Assembly: GCA_030544235.1 (NCBI GenBank) | Contig: CM060466.1 | Span: 23,083,575-23,147,574, forward strand | Origin: Lepturacanthus savala | Taxonomy: Eukaryota > Chordata > Actinopteri > Scombriformes > Trichiuridae | Direction of reading: 5' to 3' | Length of the DNA stretch: 64,000 nt | Shown: in pieces, positions 54,901 to 64,000 of the stretch | Layout: every line of letters starts with the position of its first letter | Position numbering within the stretch: position 1 is the first letter of the stretch | Notes under the pieces: model-generated | Databases searched by the model: none | Seen by the model: only the letters and a program-made list of their open reading frames with translations | Told to the model about the DNA's origin: nothing | Position numbers and translations under genes: made by a program

Positions 54901-56727
54901 AGACAGTCCAGTCTTGATTTTTAAAATGACAGCGTTGCAGAAGACCTGCTGTTTTCTGCGAGTTTGTTCCAGACATGTGGAGCATAAAAACTAAACACTC
55001 TCCGTGTTAAGTGTTGACTCTGGAACAGAAAGCAGCCCTTCCTTTCTCAGATGACCCGAGAGGTCAGGATGGTTCATAACGCAGCAACAGATCAGAGTGT
55101 GTTTTGTTCCTAACCATTCAAGTGTTTTACAAACCAACAGCAATGTTTTTAAGATCAATTCTTTGACAGAGAGGAAGTCGGTGAAAGAACTGGAGTGGAT
55201 CGACATTTTAAGACCTGTAAAGCCACTGTTACAGTAGTCAGCTCGAGATAAATGCATGGATAAGGTTGTTCAGATCCTGCTGAGCAATAAGTCCTTTAAT
55301 CCTTGATATATTCTTCAGGTGATAGACGGGTGACTTTGTAGTTGTCTTAATGTGGCTGAGATTCAGTCCGAGTCCACGACTAGAGATTTCTGGTTTGCTT
55401 TGTGGTTTTTAACATTACTTTTAGTAATTCTTTTTTTGGTTCCAAAACAATACTCATATTTTACCATTTTAATTAACAAAAAACAGGCGAATCCTGTCCT
55501 TGATTTGTTGAAGCACTTACTCAGGCTATGTATGGGATAATAGTAACCCTGTGTTATGGTATTGTAAATGTGTGTTGTCTGCATAGTTATGGTACTGTAT
55601 TTTGTCATTTTTCCATACTCTGGGCTAGTGGAAGCATGTAGATGTTGAACAGGAGGGACAACCGAATGGAACCTTGGGGAACTTTTGTCTGCTCTGATGC
55701 ATCTACCTATAGACACTAACGAATCCGTCCTTTATGTAGGATTCCAACAGGTTTACTGGTTTAGCAGAAAATCGCACCTAGTTTTCCAGTTGGGCAAATA
55801 TGTAGTGGTCAAGGTGGCCAATTCTGTGATTGACTTAATGTGTCTCACTCACAATCCTTGTCTGAAGGCACCTTTAATGGGCCGATGGTGAATTAAAGTC
55901 AGTGTATTCAAAATCATTGAGGGCAGCGTTAAATTGAATCTTTAAGACGTTCTGAGAAGTTTGCTCATTTGCTTTCTGGTGGAGAGTTGGATGAGAAGAT
56001 CGATACGACTCGTCTCTGCCAATTGGATATGAAGCTAGACTATTTTCCTGCTTTTGGACGGAGCCAGGCTGGCTGTTTCCAGTCTTTATGCTAAGCTAAG
56101 CTGCTTTAATATTCAATAGTGCTATCTAATGTCTTATCTTTCAGCTAGAAGGCAAATAAGCAGATTTGCCAAGTCAAAACACTGCTTTAAGCAATGTAAT
56201 TGTGTAAGAAGCATATTCTCTGACTGTTCCAGCTCGCATCTCTTTGACTCATTAAGACATTCAGTCCATGGAAGACGAACACGGACATATTTCGAAATCT
56301 CCCAATCAGCATTTGTTATGAGGAAATGTGACGAGGCCATTTTGTAATGTGTCAAATTCTGGCCAAGTCTCAGTCGCCAGCAGCTGTTTGTTATACACAC
56401 TGCTCTACTTTTCTGTCTCAGGTCTACTTCATGTGTTCAACTGAAATCTGCTCACCCCGTGATGGCCCATGTGTGGAGGGATGTTTCGCTGAAAACCGGT
56501 GAGGAAAAGAAACTCTGTCCTCATCACCCAGACTTTATATGTGGAAGATCATGTGGAACAAAAAAACCCATGAATGAGCCCCAGCACTTCTCACTGGAAA
56601 CAGCATGAGATAGTAGTGGCTGCAGTTCCATACGACAGAAGGACAATGATTTAGTAATGAGGCTTTTGAATTATTAATAAGACTGATCCATTTCCTGTTT
56701 TTCAGTTACAACAAGGAATACGCTTGA
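43903..56727 (+). CDS. Large zona pellucida egg-envelope protein (ZP1/ZP4-type, multi-ZP-N, trefoil)
   Basis: ZP-module proteins polymerise into the egg coat. Exons: 43903-44335, 45224-45382, 45630-45748, 45838-46015, 46199-46311, 46420-47536, 48723-48847, 49926-50184, 50985-51109, 51211-51307, 51420-51542, 51822-51994, 52355-52452, 53710-53837, 54102-54282, 54474-54618, 56422-56498, 56706-56727. Phases close to 1,223 aa. Order: signal peptide; ZP-N-like 1 (VVQCDHEVM...LSCPV); ZP-N-like 2 (VYCSPYAM...LSCPV); Pro/Tyr-rich insert; ZP-N-like 3 (LRCLMSGL...LQCSY); ZP-N-like 4 (VVCSSNQM...FSCPV); trefoil; ZP module (ECTIDRHFVFSVP...). It ends NRYNKEYA with no transmembrane helix or tail, as in secreted fish choriogenin-type proteins. 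Trefoil plus ZP points to ZP1/ZP4; repeated ZP-N domains recall ZP2/ZPAX. I leave the symbol open. Confidence 0.85.
46420..47536 (+). CDS. ZP gene exon 6: Pro/Tyr-rich insert
   Basis: This single 1,117-base exon supplies about 30% of the protein. After the last residues of ZP-N-like 2 (to LSCPV) it runs for about 310 residues of low complexity. These are rich in Pro, Tyr, Gln and His, with recurring aromatic clusters (YHFLYPDYYSQ, YLYGLYYHFYH, YPYDHFYSQWPIYY, YHPYPYYHTHHP) spaced by Pro-rich linkers. It then re-enters a cysteine-bearing fold (ELRCLMSGLKVFLPF). Fish choriogenins and chicken ZP1 also have a Pro/Gln-rich block before the trefoil; here it lies between ZP-N-like modules. A role in coat cross-linking is only a guess. 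Confidence 0.85.
47578..48089. mobile_element. Tc1/mariner-type MITE (copy 2, intact)
   Basis: The left end (CATTACCATTTAAAAAGTTTGC) and right end (CCCAAACTTTTGAACGATAGTG) are inverted repeats flanked by TA on each side (47576-47577, 48090-48091). It lies in intron 6 of the ZP gene, starting 42 bases after exon 6. Same family as 41104-42001 in opposite orientation. No transposase. Confidence 0.8.
48903..48960. repeat. (TA)n microsatellite in ZP intron 7
   Basis: About 29 TA units, 55 bases after the exon 7 donor. Confidence 0.95.
51110..51111 (+). other. GC-AG intron donor after ZP exon 9
   Basis: Exon 9 ends AATGTGCAG and the intron begins GCAAGT, the strong consensus of minor GC-AG introns. 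Phase and protein continuity (SSCLNVQ/GKMYIIAVV) support the junction; the acceptor is CTAAAAG at 51204-51210. Confidence 0.8.
51420..51542 (+). CDS. ZP gene exon 11: trefoil (P-type) domain
   Basis: Encodes ECDLTSEQRLPCG, then SQPQCLSVGCCFS and CYYPMD. The cysteine spacing and the GCCF core are the trefoil signature found in ZP1 and ZP4 directly before the ZP module. It occupies a single exon, as usual. Acceptor CCCTCAG, donor GTGAGC. Confidence 0.9.
51995..52354. repeat. Interspersed repeat in ZP intron 12
   Basis: 'TTGTCTGTTCTGGGCGACTG', 'AGCTTCACGGAGGGAAAC' and 'CAGACTCAATCTAAAG' correspond to similar strings in rbfox2 intron 1 at about 63350-63550, so this is a dispersed repeat. The family is unknown to me. 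Confidence 0.4.
54619..56421 (+). other. ZP intron 16
   Basis: No exon recognised. It contains a piece of the TIR repeat at about 55946-56105 ('TTGCTCATTTGCTTTCTGG', 'TATGCTAAGCTAAGCTGC'). The minus-strand segment at 54940-55260 resembles reverse-transcriptase-poor repeat DNA common in fish, but I cannot name it. Confidence 0.4.
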
Positions 56728-56895
56728 AGTCAGTTGAGATGAGGATCTGGTAAAGTGAAATAATAGTGTTCAGCTCCCATGAAAACACACTTTGAGTTAC
56801 ATTTTCTATCTTAACCATGTTGTGTATGTTTCTCTCCTCTTCCAGGCCTCAGACATCACTTATTTAACCACCAATAAAAGCTCTCAAAGGACACT
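56728..56895 (+). terminator. ZP gene 3'UTR with poly(A) signal
   Basis: AATAAA at 56873-56878 is about 146 bases after the stop. A possible 3'UTR intron is present: GGATCTG/GTAAAGTG near 56750 and TCTTCCAG ending at 56845; if spliced, the UTR is only about 70 bases. Confidence 0.6.
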
Positions 56896-58440
56896 AAGGG
56901 TGTGTGTTTGTGTTGCTTAGCTTGCAGCCTGGAGGATTTACAGCAGGAAGTGGCGCTCCATTTAAAAAGCTGGACGCAGCATTGTTTACTCAAACACTCT
57001 GGACTTGCGGACTGAGCACAATTAAGACTTGAAACTGACTGTTATCCATCCAGTCTAGCTCACATAGCAAAGGCTAGTTGAACCTGTTTTTGGACCCTGG
57101 GGTAAAATAATCTTCTGGGCCCCTCATTAACCTGCTGTTCCTCCCCCTGTGCTGAACACTGACTCTAAACCTCAAAACCACTTGTAAGGTTTGAAAATGA
57201 AGGTCATAAGATGACTTTAAAGGGATTAAAAAAAATTCTTGAAATTAAACCATCCCTGAAAATGAACAGTTTGAATTGCTCATAAATCCCAGCCACAGTA
57301 TAGATCTATACACCCTTCCTGTTTCTTACTCTGGAGTATTATGACCTCAGGTTTTCTGTCTAATCTTATTAAACCAAATTAATTTAGTAAATTTGTACCA
57401 TGTAAGCACAGTATCAGATGAAATGACACAGGGCGCCTCTTCAAGATTGGGTAATGAAGCAAAAACCACCATAAAGGCTGCTAATATTTCAAGTGATGAC
57501 GCTCTTCAGAAATCATTTTTTTTTTCCAAAAGCAATTACTGGTTCAATTAATCAAATTAGCACCTGGGGCTTTTGAGGAGTGGGGAGAGTCCCCCCCCCT
57601 TTGTAATTCAGCATACAGTCACTTTAGTTTCTATAGTGTACTTCTCTGAAATGTCTGTCAAACCGGTTCGTTCTTTTAATTAAAATTTTCAATTTAGTAA
57701 TGAGTTGAGGGATTACACAGCCAGCGAAACGAGGAGGGATCAGCTTGGGTGTGGTGGTATGTGGCATAAGTTCAGGCTGGTTACTTGTTTATATACAAAT
57801 AAACATGAAAGAAATGGAAAATTGGTGGAAAAATATATTTTAAACCCAGATTTGAGAAAATCAACATAATTTGAACCAAATTACCAGTGGGGTCTGATTC
57901 GAAAGGAACAGATCTTTCTGTGCCTGTAGAGCTTAAAAAATAAAATCTAGTAACGGTCCTGTAATGTAGAAAGTGACGGCCAGTTCACAGCCATTTAAAT
58001 CTGCCAACCAGAGAGGTTTATTAATAGTAATGAAACAAGATGATCTAGAAGCTTCAGAAAGAAGCTTGAGAGGAGATGTAAAAATACAATGAGATATGTG
58101 GTGCCACAGGGATATCAAAAATGTGCAACCCTTGATAACTAGCATCATGATACAGATGGAGACTCATTTAAAACCATAGTCTGACATTTTTAAACAAGCT
58201 CATTTGCTTGTATTGTAATTTGCTCCAGCAAATGTTGACTTTGAAGCGTTCGCTTCTCGCCGTAGCCTTTGACCACTGGGTGTCATCCAAGCAATAAAAA
58301 TGCCAGCGGAACATAAGGTACTCCATGCTGCATGACTCACAGCTGGGTTTGTGTGAAGACCTTGGCCTCTTGGTTGTGTAATGAGTTAGGAACGAAATCT
58401 TTTTTTTTTTTTTTACACTTTATAATAAGCCCACCCTCTG
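56896..58440. other. Spacer between the ZP gene and rbfox2
   Basis: No exon recognised. AT-rich, with a C9 run at about 57592-57600 and no clear promoter elements before 58.4 kb. Confidence 0.5.
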
Positions 58441-59665
58441 TCCGTCCTGCCACGTGACCGCCATGAAGTCACCTATAAAGAAGACGGCAGCAACTCGGGA
58501 AAACATGAGGCATCGAATGCCTTGGAAAAAGACAAGAAGGGAGACTTGCTTCCCGACTGGAGGGGGGGGGGGTGTACAGTATGAACATGGTAGTCTTTCT
58601 GGCCCATAAGACCCCCCCTCCCCCTCCTCGCACGCGCACACCTCCCCTCACTGAGACGTATGGAAGCACTGCGGCACACTGCGTGTATTTGCGGCTGCAT
58701 GGCTGCCTGGCTCAGCGTTCAAAGGGAGAGCGGAAGATAGGAGGAGGGGAATGACTACACCAGGAGGGTAGGAGGAGGAGGGAGGACAATTTCCTTTCTG
58801 TAACACACACGCTACAAGAACACACCGGCGGGGGGAAAAAAAAAGCGGAGCGAGAGAGGAAAGAAAATAATAGAAGAGAGGGAAGAAGGAAACACCGCAG
58901 CCCCTCCGTTCCGTTTGGTTGGTGTTTTCTTTTTTTTTGCTTTTTTGTTTTTTTTTTGGAAGGGGAGGAGGGGGGACAAAAACAAAAATCGGTTCCCCCC
59001 CTTTTACCAAACGCAGACTTGCGGACTAACATGGGGGCAAGAGGGAGCTCCTGACGCGGATTGACTTTCAGTGAACCTCTGGTACAAGTGGCTCCGTAGA
59101 CAGGGAGGAGGAGGAAAAAAAGGCGACGGGGAAGACATGTTGAGGGGATTTTCGTCTTGAGGTTGCGGTAGGATGTTGATGTAACTCTTAGGAACACACG
59201 GCTCTCGTTGGAGGAGGAAAAAAAAACAGAAAGAGGCCGGATGGAAATTGGGCGATAGGCTAATGCTCAGGAGCCATTGTTTTGATCGGTGTTTATTTAA
59301 TTGGTTTGCTATGATCTGAAATAACGTAGGCCTCTCAGGCAGCCCCGCAGTAAATACACACACGGGCTATAGCTGCACGTTAATTTATATTCTAGGGGAC
59401 ATTTGATCCTTTTTTCCCCATAGTGAGTGTGTATGAGCTAATTATTTAACAGCAAAAGGCTGTACATTTTCACATCAACTCTTATAAGGGGGTCATACAA
59501 AGGCCCGGTAGGAAAACACAGCGGAGGATCATAATTCTGTTGTGTTTAACCGCATCAGAACCGTCTCCGCAGGCTGGATCCACGCACAAAGGTGCACGAG
59601 ACCACAGGTAGTGTGTTTACCGTCCACTTCACAGCTATAGACAGGCAACAGAAGACGATTTTTAA
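58440..59665 (+). promoter_or_regulatory. rbfox2: rbfox2 promoter and 5'UTR region
   Basis: G/A-rich and CpG-containing sequence with homopolymer tracts (G10 at about 58562-58572; T and A runs to 58970) leads into the first coding exon. Open frames on the minus strand here (e.g. 58712-59197) are low-complexity. No TATA box was identified and the transcription start cannot be placed. That this is the promoter is inferred from its position. Confidence 0.45.
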
Positions 59666-59926
59666 ATGTTAATGTCGACCGACGTTGCATCCATCATGCT
59701 GCCTGTGTCCCGGGGTCTGATGGACCGGGATAGAGAGCTGGACACCATGGCCGGGGTGCATCCCAACGCGGGCGGCGGCGGCGGCGCTCCCGCAGCCGTG
59801 CGGGGAATGAAGCGCGGAGACCCGGAGCCGGACGGACAGACGGCGGCGGCTCTAGTGGACTCGGCCGGGGCTGAGTGCAAGCGCCCCCGGATCGACGGCT
59901 CAGGAGGGCTCGGAGAGATCGGTCAG
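59666..59926 (+). CDS. rbfox2: RNA-binding Fox-1 homolog 2, first coding exon (partial)
   Basis: RBFOX2 is a splicing regulator that binds (U)GCAUG through one RRM. This exon encodes only the disordered N-terminus of the long isoform, ending EIGQ at a phase-0 donor (CAG/GTGAGG). The diagnostic match is RGMKR, an acidic/Gly-Ala linker, then KRPR, as in human RBFOX2 (ARGMKRESE...SKRPRTEE); RBFOX1 and RBFOX3 lack it. In-frame ATGs lie at 59666, 59672, 59696, 59720 and 59747. The 59747 ATG (ACACCATGG, MAGVHP) has the best Kozak context and aligns with human MAEGAQ, so the true start may be there, leaving 60 residues in this exon. The RRM exons lie to the right of the window. Confidence 0.8.
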
Positions 59927-61800
59927 GTGAGGGGGGAGGACTCTGTGTCCACACGCACACACATACGGATCTCTACGTTTCAAACGTGTCTACTATAAGA
60001 GTTATTCTGTTCAGCCCATCTAGTTTCAGTGGATTTAATCCACATCTGCAGTAAAAAAGGGCCACAAATAGGCCCGGTTTGTCCTTAATGCTGCAGGTAA
60101 ACCCAACTCAGCCGTAAACGACCCTAAATGCTGCCAATTCATTTGTAAGGGGGATATTGCAATAGTTTGGAAGAGTGTAATCCACGGTGTTCACTGGGCT
60201 GTTACATTACAGCTGCTGCACAGCAGCTCAGCCACTTACTCCAGATTGTGTATTAACTTAAATCCAAAAAACTCACCGGGGCGAAACATTGCAGTTTAGA
60301 CTTCCTCTTGCTTCAAAACTCCAAAGAGCTTTATCTCCCCTCCTGTTTTATGAATACCCATAAACCCTGACTGCAGCATGGGGTGGAGAACATAAACAAA
60401 CATGACCTTTTATTATGCAAAAAAAAAAGGAAAGCAGTTAAAAAAAAAAAACAAAGCATGTGGCAATGGTGTGGACAACATTTTTTGTTTAGAATGCAAA
60501 TTGATGTTTGCTAGTGTGATCTTTGAAGGGGGAGGGAAGAGGGTATTTGAGGTCAACAAAGACCTCTACAACCTAATCAATCTAATTACTTTGATTTGTC
60601 CCGACTGCTGCTTTTATCAGCGTTATTGCTGCTGTTTGGCCTCTCGTCCTCATTTATGCTCGAACAGCAAATGTGATCGACTCTCTTGACCTATTTTCCA
60701 TCAGTGTCAACAAAATCCGTTGACTTTTGCCCCCATGTGAATCAAAAATGATCCAAATATCTCTTTAATAGAGCATCACAGGAGGATACGCCGGACATTA
60801 TCAGGGTGTATTATGTAGGCTGAAGAGTTCCATTGGAAGATAGAAAGCTATTTGTCTGCCACTGAAAGCGCCAGTAATGGAGGTGAAGTGGCCTGTTTGC
60901 TCCTATTTGGAAAAGTAAATGGTTGGCTTTACATCGCCATGCCGTACGTGAATGCTGCTGACAGGCAGGCTTAGGACCATAATGCACTTAAAAACAGATG
61001 TGAGTGGAGGAGTGAGTGTGTGTGTGTGTGGGGCAGAGAAGCATGGATCAATAGCTTCAGCCACTAAATGTATTGAACGCGAGCTGGATGGACAGTCCGG
61101 AAATGAGAGTGGTAGAGACCCCCCCCCCCCCTCCTCTCTCTCTTTCTACCCCCCTCTCCCTTTCTTTCTCTAAGTTGGTGTAGGAACAGATTTGCCCTAT
61201 CACTGGCAGTAAAGAGGCTTTGTTTCCAGCTAATGGGATCACATCTCATACTGGAGGGGGCATTATAACCACACTGATCCCTGAGATCCTTATCTAAGGG
61301 GATTTATACAACACACATGCACCTATATAGACACACAGCGGCACAACAGAGATTACAATTTGTGTATAGCAGCTCAAAAAAGGCATATAAAGAGTCAATT
61401 TGTAGACAAAACCTTAAGGTTGAGCTTTTTCAAAAGGTTCCCCCCGTATAGATAATTTTCTAGTGATGTCTGTGAAAATACTTGACGTACAATAAGTTAC
61501 CAGCCAATCCCACTCTGTTCATACAACACACGGGACATATTTTTATTCCCCTAACCCGGTGACACCATTAATATTCTAGAAGCAAATTGGGTTGAGTGAC
61601 GTTCAGTTTTCCTACTTTAAAATCGGAGCACTTAGCTTTCCAAGAAATGGTCATAAAAATGCACACTAGCACTTCTGTAAAGATAATCTTCAGAGGAAAG
61701 TAAAAGGATGGAAAATATAACGGCCAGCCACCCTCTGGCTCCTGTAAAGCACTCTGCTTTCTGCTGCTCCCCTTCCTCACTTATTTCCATTCTTGATATA

Positions 61801-61890
<90 letters not shown>

Positions 61891-64000
61891 AAAGGGCATT
61901 TATTGCAGGCATAGCAGCAGGAGATGAACTCTGACCTATATATGGAGGCGGCACAATGGGGTGTGGTTGTAAAGATTGTTCTTATTTGCTCATTGACTTT
62001 GCTGTTTTTCTCATTAGTCAGTGGGGTATGGTGTCATTGCAGTGCGGGGGTGGCAAAGCTCTGTCAAGTCAAATCTTCCAAGTTTTAGCAGAGCAGCAGT
62101 CAATATACATGATTGAATGCTCCGCCAAAGCAGGGAAATATCGCTAGTGGAAGAAAAAGGCTGAGTGCATTCAGCAGCGTGCGTTCAGACAGACATTAGC
62201 CACTGATGCTGTGCTCTGCCAGTAATATGGAGTTTAAATGCATATCTTGTTCTCTTTAACAGGCCACCAACTGGTGTACTTCCGAATAATAAAAAAAAAC
62301 AAACAAAGATTATCGGCCTATTTTGCATTCCAGTGCAGCACCAGGGAAGCCCTGCATTTTTCAGGATGACAGGGGATTCATAAACCCCCCCGTGTCTCCA
62401 GCTTGAATCAGGATTTGGGGAAATGTTGAGACGAGGTTGTCCGCTTTGATATCCATCCAGTGTGTTGCTGAGTGGCCCGTGTTTTGTTGTCACTCTGCGT
62501 AGGAACTGGGGCTCTCTCTAACCTAATAAGGTCTTGCCTGGGGTGACAGCGCTGAGGACAAATGACTTGACTAGGACGTTAATGTAGGTGGATCACCCCT
62601 CTGTACTTCCATTCCAGCTCTGGCACTGAAACGGAATGAAAACGTCAGCAAGAAAAATGTACTGTTGCTGTGAGTTGAGAATATTTATTTAGTTTTTTCT
62701 CCGGCCCCTATTTTCCTCTGATAAATCGCCTGCGGAGCTCCTTTGGCTGACTTATGTTTGAGAGAGACCAGCACAGTCTAAAATTCTGCTGCTTACAGCG
62801 TATTTATCCTCACTTATCAATTACTGTTGAGCCATTTCTGTTTTTCTAGTGTCGACAATATAAAAGGTAGATTCCAGGCTCAGCATCTGTTTATTGGCAA
62901 AATTATTTTGATTTGGGATGATGTATAAACTGTTGGTATACTATAGTATACTGTGTGTACTGTATTCTGTATACACACTATATTGTATAGTATACAGTAT
63001 ACTGTGTGTATATGTTGGTTGATGTGCTGAGGGATGAGTAATTAAAGATAAACAATAAATATAAGAGCAGAAATGATATTAGCAAGTAAACAGATTATTA
63101 ATTAGTAACACATTTGCTAGCTTATTAAAGGTACAGGTGCCTCCTTCCACTTAAGGGTGAAATCCCAGAAATTCTCAAGCTTGCACATATGAAGGCACAA
63201 AGTAGATAAACAACATTTTAAGATAGTTAGAGTTCCTATCATATTCACAAATCCAGTCCGTATAGGATCCTTAGCCTGTGCACATTATTTTTGATACATT
63301 TTCACCACCCTGATTTTCCGATAAACCTCGTCCATGTGCACATTGTTATTACTTGGTTTGTGTGTTCTGGGCTACTGTAGAAACATGGCATAGCAACGTG
63401 AAGGGCTTCATGGAGGAAGATCTGCTCCACATGTTGATTAAAAACAGCTCAGTCTAAAGGAATAAAAACACAATAACTGTTTTATATACCAATTAACATA
63501 GTTCTGAGAACTGTAGACTCTTAGATATTGCTAAATCTTACACATTGCACCTTTTAATTGTAAAAATGCATTTTCATGCATAATTTTAAAAAAAATGACT
63601 CATTGTTTCTCAAAAATTGAATTGACTATTATGGTGTTTTTGACTGTTTGTTTTCACAGTTTTCTGACATTTATCATCATAAACCATTAAATAATTAATG
63701 AAGAAAATAATATATATATATAATATATATATATATAATATAATATATATATATAATATATATATGCAGATCCATTGCTAATAATTATTTGTTGCCATCA
63801 CAGACCTAATTCACATAAAAGTGCTTGAGATAATGTAGGAATATGATCATTATCATTTAATCGTGTGGGGAATGCGTTTTCATTCCCTTGTACTCTGACT
63901 TTATCGTAGAACTGTGTAACTGTATATAATCAAATTAAATGAGTTCCTTCTAAAAAAGTAAAAAGTGACAGAACTTTTACCATAAATGGGCATCATAGTT
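59927..64000 (+). other. rbfox2: rbfox2 intron 1 (start)
   Basis: Intronic sequence after the first coding exon, running off the window. It contains a C10/CT block (about 61120-61168), a long (TA)n tract with a T run (61796-61886), a TA-rich quasi-palindrome (62935-63010), a dispersed repeat (about 63130-63560) and TA runs (63711-63766). No further exon was recognised. Long first introns are typical of RBFOX genes. Confidence 0.65.
61796..61886. repeat. (TA)n followed by poly-T
   Basis: About 40 TA units and a 17-base T run in rbfox2 intron 1. Confidence 0.95.

Noticed and set aside
58712..59197. Minus-strand open frame near the rbfox2 promoter
   Set aside because: Composed of Pro/Ser/Lys runs from purine-pyrimidine tracts, with no homology.
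59662..59960. Antisense open frames opposite rbfox2 exon 1
   Set aside because: They arise from GC-rich codon composition; the sense strand has the RGMKR...KRPR signature and a proper donor.

Overview
This is vertebrate nuclear DNA, almost certainly from a ray-finned (teleost) fish. The genes have many small exons with GT-AG introns. Introns and spacers are AT-rich and full of (TA)n, (CA)n and (CT)n microsatellites. There are several teleost-type repeats: Tc1-like TIR elements flanked by TA, a tRNA-derived SINE with a LINE-like tail, and hAT-like elements. The exon-level proteins match vertebrate families with the divergence expected of a fish. No bacterial operons, CRISPR arrays or viral genes are visible.

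Layout: (1) 1-11.3 kb, the 3' part of an NMDA-receptor subunit gene of the GRIN2B type (+): the M4-encoding exon, the large C-terminal-tail exon and a long 3'UTR. Its last exon carries an apparent one-base frameshift in a C7 run. (2) 14.1-17.0 kb, a three-exon gene (-) for a small secreted coiled-coil protein I do not recognise. (3) 21.0-25.8 kb, nfam1 (+), a one-Ig-domain immune receptor with an ITAM split across an exon junction. (4) 26.8-32.5 kb, f8a/HAP40 (+), 12 coding exons. (5) 34.3-38.6 kb, a PMP22/EMP-family tetraspan gene (-), convergent with f8a; sequence is EMP2-like, while the position beside grin2b and the length are EMP1-like. (6) 38.7-43.8 kb, a spacer with nested transposable elements and an unusual double hairpin. 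(7) 43.9-56.9 kb, an 18-exon gene (+) for a large egg-envelope zona pellucida protein: four ZP-N-like modules, a long Pro/Tyr-rich insert, a trefoil domain and a C-terminal ZP module. (8) 58.4-64.0 kb, the promoter, first coding exon and start of intron 1 of rbfox2 (+).

The genes do not form one pathway. The neighbourhood is informative for synteny: from memory, GRIN2B and EMP1 lie on human 12p, and NFAM1 and RBFOX2 on 22q. Human RBFOX1, GRIN2A and EMP2 are together on 16p, so this fish block may keep an older linkage. All exon boundaries were read by eye from splice consensus, codon phase and protein similarity. For nfam1, f8a, the EMP gene, the ZP gene and the unknown gene, the phases of all exons close without a gap. 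No prediction program or database was run.
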